A stretch of DNA of 64,000 nucleotides from an uncultured Rhodospirillaceae bacterium (GCA_937927415.1 CALBDS010000015.1:1-64000); one strand, 5' to 3'. Numbered from the stretch's first letter, positions 36,668 to 45,809 are shown. Notes: generated by a model from the letters alone, not told the origin. Program-made: numbers and translations.

Positions 36668-38239
36668 ATGACCGACACCCAACGCCCCCGCCCCGTCGTG
36701 CTGTGCGTTCTGGACGGGTGGGGCTACCGCGAAGAGCGTGAGGACAACGCCATCGCGCAGGGCGACACCCCGGTGTGGGACCGCCTGTGGGGGACGGAAC
36801 CGCGGGCCTTCCTCGACGCATCGGAAGAGGAGGTGGGGCTGCCCAAGGGCCAGATGGGCAATTCCGAGGTGGGGCACATGAACCTCGGCGCCGGCCGCGT
36901 GGTCATGCAGGATCTGGTCATGATCGACCACGCCATCGTCGAGGGCGAGTTTGAACGCAACGCCGCCCTCGGCAATCTGATCAAGGCGCTGCACGCCAGC
37001 GGCGGGCGCTGCCACCTGATGGGGCTGATGTCGCCGGGGGGCGTGCATTCGCACCAGGACCACATCGCCGCCCTGGCCGCCACCCTGTCGCGCGAAGGCA
37101 TCCCGGTCGAGGTGCACGCCTTCACCGACGGCCGCGACGTGCCCCCCGACAGCGCCAAGGATCAGGTGGCGGAGTTCCTGGCCGACGTGCACGACCTGCC
37201 CGGCGTGACCGTGGCGACCGTCATCGGGCGCTACTACGCCATGGACCGTGACAAGCGGTGGGACCGCGTGGCCAAGGCCTATGACGCCATGGTGGCGGGC
37301 AAGGCCGACCACACCGCCCCCGACGCCGTGGCCGCGGTGGCGCAGAGCTACGCCGCCGGCACCATGGACGAATTCATCCTGCCGACCATCATCGACGGCT
37401 ACACCGGCATGAAGGACGGCGACGCCATCCTGATGGCCAATTTCCGCGCCGACCGCGCGCGCGAGATCCTGACCGCCCTGCTGGACCCGGCCTTCGACGG
37501 GTTCGGGCGCAGCACGGTGGTGAACTTCGCCGCCGCCGTGGGCATGGTGGAGTATTCCTCCGCCCTCAACCCGCTGATGACCACCGTCTTCCCGCCCAAA
37601 TCCATCACCCGCGTTCTGGGCGAGGTGGTGTCGGACGCCGGCCTGAAACAGCTCCGCATCGCCGAGACGGAGAAGTACCCGCACGTCACCTTCTTTTTCA
37701 ACGGCGGCGAGGAGCGGCAGTATCCCGGCGAGGATCGCATCCTGGTACCCTCGCCCAAGGTCGCCACCTACGACCTCCAGCCGGAGATGTCGGCGGCGGA
37801 GGTGACCGACAAGGTGGTGGCCGCCGTCGATTCCGGCGCCTACGATCTGGTGGTCATCAACTACGCCAACCCCGACATGGTGGGCCACACCGGCATGCTG
37901 GACGCCGCGGTCAAGGCGGTGAAGGCGGTGGACACCAGCCTGGGCCGGCTGGAAGCGGCGGTGCGCCGCGCCGGCGGCACCCTGATCGTCACCGCCGACC
38001 ACGGCAATTGCGAGTTGATGAAGGACCCGGAAACCGGCGGCCCCCACACCGCCCACACCCTGGACAAGGTGCCGGTGCTGCTGGTCAACGGCCCGGCGGG
38101 GGCGCGGCTGCACAACGGCCGTCTGGCCGACGTGGCCCCGACCATCCTGTCGCTGATGGGGCTGGAACAGCCGGCGGAAATGACCGGCGCCAGCCTGATC
38201 GGCGGCCCCGGCGCCGCCACGCGCGAGGCCGCTGAGTGA
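36668..38239 (+). CDS. gpmI: 2,3-bisphosphoglycerate-independent phosphoglycerate mutase
   Basis: 523 residues, normal for the Mn-dependent iPGM, which interconverts 3- and 2-phosphoglycerate in glycolysis and gluconeogenesis. Motifs: VVLCVLDGWGYR (metal Asp), GQMGNSEVGHMNLGAGR (phosphoserine nucleophile), MGLMSPGGVHSHQDH, FTDGRDVPP, GRYYAMDRDKRWDR, NFRADRAREI, EKYPHVTFFFNGGEE, NYANPDMVGHTG and VTADHGNCE. ATG 36668 has AGAGGA upstream. Its stop overlaps the GTG of the envC-like gene, so it heads a tightly packed set. Confidence 0.97.
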   Translation: MTDTQRPRPVVLCVLDGWGYREEREDNAIAQGDTPVWDRLWGTEPRAFLDASEEEVGLPKGQMGNSEVGHMNLGAGRVVMQDLVMIDHAIVEGEFERNAALGNLIKALHASGGRCHLMGLMSPGGVHSHQDHIAALAATLSREGIPVEVHAFTDGRDVPPDSAKDQVAEFLADVHDLPGVTVATVIGRYYAMDRDKRWDRVAKAYDAMVAGKADHTAPDAVAAVAQSYAAGTMDEFILPTIIDGYTGMKDGDAILMANFRADRAREILTALLDPAFDGFGRSTVVNFAAAVGMVEYSSALNPLMTTVFPPKSITRVLGEVVSDAGLKQLRIAETEKYPHVTFFFNGGEERQYPGEDRILVPSPKVATYDLQPEMSAAEVTDKVVAAVDSGAYDLVVINYANPDMVGHTGMLDAAVKAVKAVDTSLGRLEAAVRRAGGTLIVTADHGNCELMKDPETGGPHTAHTLDKVPVLLVNGPAGARLHNGRLADVAPTILSLMGLEQPAEMTGASLIGGPGAATREAAE

Positions 38240-39552
38240 GGTCAGCCGCAGCAGCGGGGAACCCGGTTCCCCGCCGCGTGTCCGCCGCCGCGCCTCTGGC
38301 CCTGACGGCGGTGATGGTTTTGTCTTCCGGCGGGGTGGCGCTGGGGCAAGAGGCGCCCCGCCCCGCCATCGCCCGCGAAAAGCCGGCCCCGTCCGGCACC
38401 GCGTCCGCCCAGGATCTCGCCCGCCTGCGGCTCCAGCTTGTGCGGCTGGCCGAACAGGAACGGGCGCAGGACGCCGAACTCGCCGCCCTGGAAGCCCTGG
38501 CCGCCCCGCTGGAGGCCGAGGAACGCACGCTGTCCGCCCGCCTGGACGCCGACCGCGCCCGGATCGCCCAGCTTCTGGCGGCGTTGCAGCGGCTGTCCCG
38601 CCTGCCGCCGGAAACGGCACTGGTCCGGCCCGGCGCGCCGCTCGACACCCTGCGCTCCGCCTTGATGCTGCGGGACATGGTGCCGCTGCTGCGTCAGCGC
38701 AGCGAGGCGCTGGCCCAGTCGCTCCAGCATCTGGCCGACACCCGCCGGGAACTGGACCAGCAGCGCGCCCGCATCCTGGCCGCCCGCCTGACCCTGGCCG
38801 AACGCCGCCGGACCCTGGACGAGGCGCTGAAGCGCCGCGACGCCCTGCCCCGCCCCGGCGAGGACGAACGCCACGCCCTGGCCCAGCAGATGGCCCGCCT
38901 GGGCAGCCACGCCGGCGACCTTCGCCAGTTGATGGAGCGGATGGAGGCCGACCGCCACACCGCCGCCGCGGCCGCCGCCCGGCGCGCCGCCGAACGGGCG
39001 GAGGAGGAACGCCGGCTGGCCGCCCTGCAGGAGGCCGCACCGCCGGCCCCGCCGCCGTCATCGGGGACCGTCGAGACGCCGGATGCCGAAACGCCGCTGG
39101 TCGCATCCCTGCCCGTGCCGGCCCTGCCGCCGCCGGACACCCCGCCCGACACCCTGCGCGGCGGCCTGCGCCTGCCGGTGGGGGGACGGGTGGTGATCGC
39201 CTATGGCGCATCCGATCACACGGGCAATCCCAGCCGGGGTATCACCATTGCCGCCCATCCCGGCGCCACGGTCACGGCACCGTTCGCGGGAACGGTCATG
39301 TTCGCCGGACCGTTCCGCAACTATGGGCAAATCTTGATCGTCGAACATGGCAATGGATATCATAGTCTGATTGCCGGTCTGGGCCGCATCGACACGGCCG
39401 TCGGCACGCATGTTGCGACCGGGGAACCGATAGGTCGGACGCTTTCCCCTTCCGACGAAAGCGCCGAAGTGTATTTCGAGTTGAGACGACACGGTCAACC
39501 CACCAACCCGGCCAACGGGTTCGCGGGGCCGGAGGGGAAAGGACAAGGGTAA
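38236..39552 (+). CDS. EnvC-type murein hydrolase activator (degenerate M23/LytM)
   Basis: 438 residues from GTG 38236, overlapping the gpmI stop (GTGA). A signal peptide (VSAAAPLALTAVMVLSSGGVALG), long coiled coil rich in Glu/Arg/Ala (about 55-270), a Pro-rich linker and a C-terminal LytM domain (about 310-430). In the LytM core the expected HxGxD zinc motif is replaced by SRGITI, while VEHGNGYHSLIAGL and VYFELRRHGQPTNP remain, so it should lack peptidase activity. That is the EnvC pattern: a regulator that activates amidases for septal peptidoglycan splitting. It abuts ctpA, a synteny common in alphaproteobacteria. Confidence 0.9.
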   Translation: MRSAAAAGNPVPRRVSAAAPLALTAVMVLSSGGVALGQEAPRPAIAREKPAPSGTASAQDLARLRLQLVRLAEQERAQDAELAALEALAAPLEAEERTLSARLDADRARIAQLLAALQRLSRLPPETALVRPGAPLDTLRSALMLRDMVPLLRQRSEALAQSLQHLADTRRELDQQRARILAARLTLAERRRTLDEALKRRDALPRPGEDERHALAQQMARLGSHAGDLRQLMERMEADRHTAAAAAARRAAERAEEERRLAALQEAAPPAPPPSSGTVETPDAETPLVASLPVPALPPPDTPPDTLRGGLRLPVGGRVVIAYGASDHTGNPSRGITIAAHPGATVTAPFAGTVMFAGPFRNYGQILIVEHGNGYHSLIAGLGRIDTAVGTHVATGEPIGRTLSPSDESAEVYFELRRHGQPTNPANGFAGPEGKGQG

Positions 39553-40929
39553 ATGAGGATGATCAAGCGGGCCGCCGGCGCTGCGGCGCTGGTGTTCCTG
39601 GGTGCCGGAGTCGCCACCGTGCTGGCCCAGTCCAACGGCAACACGTCGGAAACCTACCGGCAGTTGAACCTGTTCGGCGATGTGTTCGAGCGCGTGCGCG
39701 CCGAATATGTGGAGCCGGTCACCGACGAGCAGCTGATCGAATCGGCGATCAACGGCATGCTGACCTCGCTCGATCCCCATTCCAGCTACCTGAACCGGAA
39801 GAATTTCCAGGATATGCAGGTGCAGACCCGCGGCGAGTTCGGCGGGCTGGGCATCGAGGTCACCATGGAAAACGGCGTCATCAAGGTGGTGTCGCCCATC
39901 GACGACACGCCCGCGTTCCGCGCCGGGATGCAGCCGGGCGACCTCATCACCCACCTGAACGGCGAAGCGATCAGCGGCCTGTCGCTGAACGAGGCGGTGG
40001 ACAAGATGCGCGGCCCCGCCGGCTCCGACATCAAGGTCACCATCCGCCGCGGCGAAGCGGGCGAGCCGATGGAACTGACCATCACCCGCGCCGTCATCAA
40101 GGTGCAGTCGGTGCGCTTCCGCACCGAAGGGGATATCGGCTACGTCCGCATCACCAGCTTCAACGAACAGACCCAGACCGGGCTGGAAAAGGCCATCAAC
40201 ACCATCCAGCAGGAAAAGGGAGCCGCGCTGAAGGGCTTCGTGCTCGACCTGCGCAACAACCCCGGCGGGCTGCTGGATCAGGCGGTGTCCGTCTCCGACA
40301 CCTTCCTCGAAAAGGGCGAGATCGTCTCCACCCGCGGGCGCAAGAGCGAGGAGGGCACCCGCTTCAACGCCAAGCCCGGCGACATGGCCAAGGGCCTGCC
40401 CATCGTCGTGCTCATCAACGGCGGCTCGGCCTCGGCCTCGGAAATCGTCGCGGGCGCGCTCCAGGATCACAAGCGCGCCATCATCATGGGCACCCAGTCG
40501 TTCGGCAAGGGATCGGTGCAGACCATCATCCCGCTGCCCGGCCATGGGGCCATGCGTCTGACCACCGCGCGCTATTACACCCCCTCGGGCCGGTCGATCC
40601 AGCAGCTTGGCATCACCCCCGACCTGGAGGTGCATCAGGCCAAGGTGGAGGACATCGACCAGGCCGCCCGCCGCCGCGAAGCCGACCTGCGCGGCGCGCT
40701 GCGCAACGACACCGTCGGCGGCAGCAAGCCCGCCCCGGCCACCACCCAGCCGCCGGCCCCCGCCAACGGCCCGGCGGCCCCCGGTGCCCCCGGTGCCGAA
40801 GCTCCGGCCGAACCGGGTGCCGCGGGATCGGCCAACGACAACCGGCCGCCGTTCGATTACCAACTGTCGCGCGCGGTGGACCTGTTGCGCGGCATCGCCC
40901 TGTATCAGGCCCGCGCGACCGGCAACTGA
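39553..40929 (+). CDS. ctpA: S41 C-terminal processing peptidase
   Basis: 458 residues. A signal peptide or anchor (MIKRAAGAAALVFLGAGVATVLA), N-terminal helices (FERVRAEYVEPV, LDPHSSYLNRKNFQDM), a PDZ domain (about 85-175, GLGIEVTMENGVIKVVSPIDDTPA) and the S41 core: GFVLDLRNNPGGLLDQAV, catalytic Ser in NGGSASASEIVAGALQDH and Lys in GTQSFGKGSVQ. The Pro/Ala-rich tail ends RAVDLLRGIALYQARATGN. Periplasmic serine protease of the Ser-Lys type. Begins at the base after the envC stop. A 20-base piece of its 3-prime end (40812-40831) is repeated from the stop codon on (40929-40948). Confidence 0.96.
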   Translation: MRMIKRAAGAAALVFLGAGVATVLAQSNGNTSETYRQLNLFGDVFERVRAEYVEPVTDEQLIESAINGMLTSLDPHSSYLNRKNFQDMQVQTRGEFGGLGIEVTMENGVIKVVSPIDDTPAFRAGMQPGDLITHLNGEAISGLSLNEAVDKMRGPAGSDIKVTIRRGEAGEPMELTITRAVIKVQSVRFRTEGDIGYVRITSFNEQTQTGLEKAINTIQQEKGAALKGFVLDLRNNPGGLLDQAVSVSDTFLEKGEIVSTRGRKSEEGTRFNAKPGDMAKGLPIVVLINGGSASASEIVAGALQDHKRAIIMGTQSFGKGSVQTIIPLPGHGAMRLTTARYYTPSGRSIQQLGITPDLEVHQAKVEDIDQAARRREADLRGALRNDTVGGSKPAPATTQPPAPANGPAAPGAPGAEAPAEPGAAGSANDNRPPFDYQLSRAVDLLRGIALYQARATGN

Positions 40930-41037
40930 CCGGGTGCCGCGGGATCGGAACGGGGAAGGATGCCCGGACCACGGGGGCGGGCCATGCGGCCCGGCCCCCC
41001 GTGGGGACTCAAGGGCTTTTGAACACGGGGACATGAC

Positions 41038-42243
41038 GTGAACGCCGCTGCCCTGCTGGGACGCCTGAAGGTCAACCCGCTCAGCCGGTTTTCGCGCAAG
41101 GCGGGGAAGGACGCGCCGCGCGTCACCGGCTGGGACGACGACAGGCCCCGCCGCCCCAAACCCGTGGCCCTGCTGGCCGCCACCGGTGCGGTCGCCGCCC
41201 TGCTGGCCGGGGTGGCCGGTTGGGCCGCCCTGTTCGGCCAGGACACCGCCGAACGATGGTCGGCGGCGGTGCCGGCGGTGCGGGTCGCCGTGACCACCCC
41301 GCCCCCGCCGGCTCCTGTGGCTCCCCCCCCGGCCCCCGCCCCGGCCACGGCGGCGGCACCGCCGGCCATCATGCTCCCTCCCATCGCCAGCAACGCCGGG
41401 GCGGTACCCGTCTCTCCCACCGCCGAATTCCCCCTGGCCCCCGCCCCGGCCATGGGACTGGTGGACGACAGCCGTTTCGGCCCCCTGCCCCGCACCGCCG
41501 AGGACGGGCGCAAGCCGTGGCAGGTCTATGCCCGGCCGTTCCCCGCCAACGACAAGCGCCCCCGCATCGCCATCGTCATCGCCGACATGGGTCTGTCCGG
41601 GGTCACCACCATGAACGGGCTGCAGAAGCTGCCCGCCGCCGTCACCCTGTCCTTCGTCCCCTACGCCGAACGGCTGGACAGTTGGATCGAGCGTGCCCGC
41701 ACCAAGGGGCACGAGGTGATGATGTCCATCCCCATGGAGCCGGTCGCCTTCCCCCGCGACGATCCCGGCCCCAACGCCCTGCTGTCGGGCATGACCCACG
41801 AACGGCTGATCGAGCGGCTGGAAACCTCGCTGGGCAAGGGGGTGGGCTATGTCGGCATCACCACCACCACCGGCAGCAAGTTCACCACCAAGCCCGATGT
41901 CATGGCTCCGGTCATCGACGCCCTGAAACAGCGCGGCCTGCTGTTCCTGGATGCCAAGGTGGCGCCGCGCAGCGTCGGCGCCTCCATGGCCGCCGACGCC
42001 GGGGTGCCGCGGGCGTGGGTGGACAAGATGATCGACCGCGACCTTGCCCGCGGCTCCATCGACGACCAGTTGAAGGAATTGGAAGCCATCGCCCGCACGC
42101 AAGGGGCTGCGGTGGGGCTGGGTTTCCCCTATCCTTCCACCATCGAACGCATCAACCTGTGGGTCACCGGGCTGCAGGACCGCGGCCTTACGCTGGCCCC
42201 GGTCTCCGCCGTGGTGAACATGCAAAAAGGCAACGGCGGATGA
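41038..42243 (+). CDS. Divergent polysaccharide deacetylase family protein (YibQ/DUF610)
   Basis: 401 residues from GTG 41038. One N-terminal TM helix (about 42-62, KPVALLAATGAVAALLAGVAG), a Pro/Ala-rich linker, and a C-terminal domain of the Polysacc_deac_2 family: RPRIAIVIADMGLSG, LPAAVTLSFVPYA, GHEVMMSIPMEPVAFP, GYVGITTTTGSKFT, GLLFLDAKVAPRSV and GAAVGLGFPYPSTIERI. The family usually lies between ctpA and a Nudix gene, as here, next to envC. It is thought to act in the envelope; enzymatic activity is unproven. Overlaps rppH by ATGA. Confidence 0.9.
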   Translation: MNAAALLGRLKVNPLSRFSRKAGKDAPRVTGWDDDRPRRPKPVALLAATGAVAALLAGVAGWAALFGQDTAERWSAAVPAVRVAVTTPPPPAPVAPPPAPAPATAAAPPAIMLPPIASNAGAVPVSPTAEFPLAPAPAMGLVDDSRFGPLPRTAEDGRKPWQVYARPFPANDKRPRIAIVIADMGLSGVTTMNGLQKLPAAVTLSFVPYAERLDSWIERARTKGHEVMMSIPMEPVAFPRDDPGPNALLSGMTHERLIERLETSLGKGVGYVGITTTTGSKFTTKPDVMAPVIDALKQRGLLFLDAKVAPRSVGASMAADAGVPRAWVDKMIDRDLARGSIDDQLKELEAIARTQGAAVGLGFPYPSTIERINLWVTGLQDRGLTLAPVSAVVNMQKGNGG

Positions 42244-42728
42244 GCCGAAAAATCGACCGGGAAACGCTCCCCTACCGCCCCTGCGTGGGCATCATGCTCC
42301 TGAATCGCAAGGGCGAGGTCTTCGTCGCCCGCCGCTTCGACACCAGGGACGCCTGGCAGATGCCCCAGGGCGGCATCGACGACGGCGAAACCATCGAGCA
42401 GGCCGCTTTCCGCGAGTTGGAAGAGGAAATCGGCACCAACCGCATGGAGATCCTGGCCGTCTCCACCGAAAAGCTGCGCTACGACCTGCCCGACCATTTG
42501 CTGGGCAAGGTGTGGAAGGGGCGCTGGCGCGGGCAGGAACAGGTGTGGATTGCGGCCCTGTTCACCGGCACGGACAAGGATATCGATCTGGATACCAAGC
42601 ATCCGGAATTCGATGCCTGGAAATGGGTGCCGGCCGACCAGCTCGTTCATCTGATCGTGCCGTTCAAGCGGGCGGTTTATGAGGCCGTGCTGGCGGAGTT
42701 TGCGGGGGTGATTGCAAAGTTGGGGTGA
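42240..42728 (+). CDS. rppH: RNA pyrophosphohydrolase (Nudix)
   Basis: 162 residues. Removes pyrophosphate from 5-prime triphosphate mRNA ends, starting decay. The Nudix box is intact (GGIDDGETIEQAAFRELEEEIG). RppH-type features: YRPCVGIMLLNRKGEVFVARR, WQMPQGG, WKGRWRGQEQVWIAALFTG and FDAWKWVPADQLVHLIVPFKR. ATG 42240 overlaps the stop of the preceding gene, implying coupled translation. Last gene of the gpmI-to-rppH run, converging on a minus-strand gene. Confidence 0.96.
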   Translation: MSRKIDRETLPYRPCVGIMLLNRKGEVFVARRFDTRDAWQMPQGGIDDGETIEQAAFRELEEEIGTNRMEILAVSTEKLRYDLPDHLLGKVWKGRWRGQEQVWIAALFTGTDKDIDLDTKHPEFDAWKWVPADQLVHLIVPFKRAVYEAVLAEFAGVIAKLG

Positions 42729-42802
42729 AAAAAGGGGAGGAGGCTTTGCCTCCTCCCTTGCCCCTTCTCCACCAAAGGCCGAAGGCCTTTGGAAACCGGC
42801 GA
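42729..42802 (-). repeat. Post-stop double-hairpin repeat, family B, copy 2, acting as terminator
   Basis: In transcript order from the ferritin-like gene: stop, 10-base spacer, hairpin CCAAAGGCC-TTC-GGCCTTTGG (42772-42792), then GGGAGGAGGC/GCCTCCTCCC (42735-42757), then a T run on the minus strand (42727-42733). Same plan as 26466-26530, with the same distance from stop to first stem. The T run makes this copy a good intrinsic terminator for the minus strand. Confidence 0.75.
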
Positions 42803-43621
42803 TCAGGCCGCTTGCAGGCGGCGGGCGCGGCCGTCGATGACACGCCACAGAAGAGAGGCCGCACCGCGGTAAAGCAGGGTGTGGGGCTTCAGGCCACACG
42901 CTTTGAACACCATGGCCACCGCACGGTCCACGTGGCGGCGCTGATAGCGGCTGTAGGCGCCGCGGGCATAGGCCGTGTTGTAGGTTTTGTGGTCGTAGGG
43001 CGCATCTGCCGGGGCGTTGGCGGCGTAGTAGGCATAGGCCAGTTCGTCGTCTTCGGTCTCGGTGATGCGGGACAGGGCGACCTGCAGGCGCTTCAGACGG
43101 CCGATGTTCTCACGCTCCAGATAGCGTTTGGCGTAGCTGTAGAACAGCTTGTAATGGCGCAACTCGTCGGCGGCGATGTTGTGGCACAGCAGCTTCAGAA
43201 CCGGCTCGTCCGTCGAATCGCCGATGGCCATGTAATAGGAACTGGTGCCGGTTTCCACCATGCAGCGCGCAATCAGTTCCCCCGTGCGCGACCCGCGCAC
43301 CGACTGCGACAGGTCGATGGGCACACGGTAACCGTCGCGGAACCGCTTCACCGCCGCGTCGAAATCGAAGGTGGGATCGACCAGTTCCGCCCATTTCCCG
43401 AGCGCCCGGCCATGCTGCACCTCTTCCACCGACCACTCGGCGGCCAGCGCCTTGAATTCCGGGTCGTCGTGAAAGACGTTGCACAAATAGGCGGTGTAGT
43501 CGTTGGCGTTGTACTCCACCAGCGCGGCGGCTTTGATAAGTGGCACCAAATCGGGATCAATCTTGGATCGATCCAGGCGATTCCACGCCACCTCCTCCAT
43601 CCGCCAATGCAGATCCGCCAT
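42803..43621 (-). CDS. Ferritin-like di-iron protein
   Basis: 272 residues from ATG 43621 (AAAAGGAG upstream). A four-helix-bundle di-iron site is visible: Glu36 (ALVEYNANDYTAYL), Glu67-x-x-His70 (SVEEVQHGRAL), Glu123 (MVETGTSSYYM) and Glu153-x-x-His156 (ADELRHYKLF). This paired E/ExxH layout belongs to the ferritin-like superfamily, including acyl-ACP desaturases and MiaE. The C-terminal part (ANAPADAPYDHKTYNTAYARGAYSRYQ) is helical and specific to this subgroup. Could be an oxygenase, desaturase or oxidase; substrate cannot be assigned. Separate from the atp operon. Confidence 0.82.
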   Translation of the reverse strand: MADLHWRMEEVAWNRLDRSKIDPDLVPLIKAAALVEYNANDYTAYLCNVFHDDPEFKALAAEWSVEEVQHGRALGKWAELVDPTFDFDAAVKRFRDGYRVPIDLSQSVRGSRTGELIARCMVETGTSSYYMAIGDSTDEPVLKLLCHNIAADELRHYKLFYSYAKRYLERENIGRLKRLQVALSRITETEDDELAYAYYAANAPADAPYDHKTYNTAYARGAYSRYQRRHVDRAVAMVFKACGLKPHTLLYRGAASLLWRVIDGRARRLQAA

Positions 43622-43707
43622 CACTGCCGCTCCTTTTATCCGGTTCCGGTAAACCGCTTGTGCCGGTTTTGTGACACACGCTGTTATGACACAGGCCCCG
43701 CAACGCA

Positions 43708-43743
43708 ACAACGCCGCCCGGAGACATATCCGAGCGGCGTTGT
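43708..43743 (-). terminator. Hairpin terminator after atpC
   Basis: A 10-bp stem ACAACGCCGC/GCGGCGTTGT (43708-43743), continued after one mismatch by CGGA/TCCG, with a 6-base loop. It lies 26 bases beyond the atpC stop, where the atp operon should end. No long T tract is visible. Confidence 0.6.
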
Positions 43744-43769
43744 CGAATATTCGTGCGTCTGACGCGCAA

Positions 43770-44189
43770 TCAGTGGGCGGTGGAACCGGCCCCGATGGCG
43801 TCCAGCTTGGCGCGGGCGACGGCCAGCTTGGCTTCGACCTCGGCCTTTTCGGCATCGGTCTTGGCGTCGTCCAGATCCTCGCCCAGATCCTTCAGCTCCT
43901 GCTCGGCCTTGGCCCGGTCGATCTCGGCGACCGGAACGGCCTGCTCGGCCAGGACCGTGCAACGGGTTTCGGTGACTTCGGCGAAGCCGCCGGCGACGAA
44001 CACGCGGTCAACCACCCGGTCGCCCTCGTAGACGTCGATCACGCCCGGGCGCACAGTGGAAATCAACGGCGCGTGACCGGCCAGCACACCGAAATCGCCC
44101 TCGGTGCCGGGCACCACAACCATATCCACCGGCTGGGAAGCCAGCAGCTTCTCCGGCGAAACGAGTTCGAATTCGACTTTGTCGGCCAT
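43770..44189 (-). CDS. atpC: F-type ATP synthase epsilon subunit
   Basis: 139 residues. Starts MADKVEFELVSPEKLLASQP, followed by MVVVPGTEGDFGVLAGHAPLIST and VFVAGGFAEVTETRCTVLAEQA, the beta-sandwich of epsilon, then a helical C-terminal domain (VAEIDRAKAEQELKDL...). Part of the central stalk and a natural inhibitor of ATP hydrolysis. ATG 44189 is preferred over an upstream ATG at 44219. Last gene of atpHAGDC; two hairpins separate it from atpD. Confidence 0.97.
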   Translation of the reverse strand: MADKVEFELVSPEKLLASQPVDMVVVPGTEGDFGVLAGHAPLISTVRPGVIDVYEGDRVVDRVFVAGGFAEVTETRCTVLAEQAVPVAEIDRAKAEQELKDLGEDLDDAKTDAEKAEVEAKLAVARAKLDAIGAGSTAH

Positions 44190-44218
44190 GGGGGCGTCCT
44201 GGTGCTTTTGGACCCACA

Positions 44219-44290
44219 CCCCGGTCCGATGGGACCGGGGCGTGCATCACTCGTGGTACAGAAGACAGGCGCCGGGGCAACCGGCGCCTG
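44219..44290 (-). other. Two intercistronic hairpins between atpD and atpC
   Basis: CAGGCGCCGG/CCGGCGCCTG (10-bp stem, 44266-44290) and CCCCGGTCC/GGACCGGGG (9-bp stem, 44219-44240). In transcript order the first is followed by TCTTCTGT, so partial termination is possible. They may set the lower epsilon level (one per three beta subunits), which is inference. Confidence 0.6.
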
Positions 44291-44304
44291 CGCGAAACCA
44301 GCCC

Positions 44305-45741
44305 TTAGGCGGCTTCGGCCAGCTTCTTCGCCTTGGCGATGGCTTCGTCGATGGTGCCGACCATGTAGAACGCCGCTTCCGGCAGATGGTCGTAGTCGCC
44401 GTTGACGATGCCCTTGAAGCCGCGGATGGTCTCTTCCAGCGACACCAGCACGCCGGGGGTGCCGGTGAACACTTCGGCCACATGGAACGGCTGCGACAGG
44501 AAACGCTGGATCTTGCGGGCGCGGGCCACGACCAGCTTGTCTTCTTCCGACAGTTCGTCCATGCCCAGGATGGCGATGATGTCCTGGAGCGACTTGTAGG
44601 TCTGGAGCACCTTCTGCACCGAACGGGCGACGGTGTAGTGCTCTTCACCGACGACGCGCGGGTCGAGAATGCGGCTGGTCGAGTCGAGCGGGTCCACGGC
44701 CGGGAAGATGGCCATTTCCGCGATCGAGCGCGACAGCACGGTGGTGGCGTCCAGGTGGGCGAACGAGGTCGCCGGCGCCGGGTCGGTCAAGTCGTCGGCG
44801 GGCACGTAAATGGCCTGCACCGAGGTGATCGACCCCTTCTTGGTGGAGGTGATGCGTTCCTGGAGCGCGCCCATGTCGGTGGCCAGCGTCGGCTGATAGC
44901 CCACCGCCGAGGGGATGCGGCCCAGCAGCGCCGACACTTCCGAACCGGCCTGGGTGAAGCGGAAGATGTTGTCCACGAAGAACAGCACGTCCTGGCCTTC
45001 TTCGTCGCGGAAGTATTCGGCCAGCGTCAGGCCGGTCAGGGCGACGCGGGCGCGCGCTCCCGGCGGCTCGTTCATCTGACCGTACACCAGCGCCACCTTG
45101 GAGCCGGGGCCGTCGGTCTTGATAACGCCCGATTCCATCATTTCGTGGTACAGGTCGTTACCTTCACGGGTACGTTCACCCACACCGGCGAAGACCGACA
45201 CACCACCGTGCGCCTTCGCAACGTTGTTGATGAGTTCCATGATGGTCACGGTCTTGCCCACGCCGGCACCGCCGAACAGGCCGATCTTACCGCCCTTGGC
45301 GTAGGGGGCCAGCAGGTCGATGACCTTAATGCCGGTGACCAGCACTTCGGCTTCGGTGGACTGGTCCACGAATTCCGGGGCCGAACGGTGGATGGGGAAC
45401 GCCAGATCGGCGCCCACCGGGCCGCGTTCGTCGATCGGCTCGCCGATCACGTTGATGATGCGGCCCAGCGTGGCGGGGCCGACCGGCACCGAAATCGGCG
45501 CGCCGGTGTCCACCACTTCCTGGCCGCGCACCAGACCGTCGCTGCTGTCCATGGCGATGGCGCGGACGGTGTTTTCACCCAGGTGCTGCGCGACTTCGAG
45601 AACCAGGGTCTTGCCCTCGTTCTGGGTGTGCAGCGCGTTGAGAATGGACGGCAGATCACCTTCGAACTGGACGTCAACAACCGCGCCGGTCACCTGCGTG
45701 ATCTTGCCGACGGCGTTGGTCGCCTGGGTCGTGTTAGCCAT
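44305..45741 (-). CDS. atpD: F-type ATP synthase beta subunit
   Basis: 478 residues, the catalytic F1 subunit. Walker A GLFGGAGVGKTV, then VFAGVGERTREGNDLYHEM, Walker B VLFFVDNIFRF, ALLGRIPSAVGYQPTLATDMG and the nucleotide-site SDQ-equivalent region. C-terminal DELSEEDKLVVARARKIQRFLSQPF (in part) is also typical. Starts 68 bases after atpG. Confidence 0.99.
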   Translation of the reverse strand: MANTTQATNAVGKITQVTGAVVDVQFEGDLPSILNALHTQNEGKTLVLEVAQHLGENTVRAIAMDSSDGLVRGQEVVDTGAPISVPVGPATLGRIINVIGEPIDERGPVGADLAFPIHRSAPEFVDQSTEAEVLVTGIKVIDLLAPYAKGGKIGLFGGAGVGKTVTIMELINNVAKAHGGVSVFAGVGERTREGNDLYHEMMESGVIKTDGPGSKVALVYGQMNEPPGARARVALTGLTLAEYFRDEEGQDVLFFVDNIFRFTQAGSEVSALLGRIPSAVGYQPTLATDMGALQERITSTKKGSITSVQAIYVPADDLTDPAPATSFAHLDATTVLSRSIAEMAIFPAVDPLDSTSRILDPRVVGEEHYTVARSVQKVLQTYKSLQDIIAILGMDELSEEDKLVVARARKIQRFLSQPFHVAEVFTGTPGVLVSLEETIRGFKGIVNGDYDHLPEAAFYMVGTIDEAIAKAKKLAEAA

Positions 45742-45809
45742 CGAGAAAAGCTCCCTCGGAACTCGAAATTGTCAGTAAGACGCCGTATCGGCAAGGAATT
45801 GGGACGCGA

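Noticed and set aside
39058..42225. Minus-strand frame of 1,055 codons opposite envC, ctpA and yibQ
   Set aside because: Antisense shadow; three conserved proteins explain the region.
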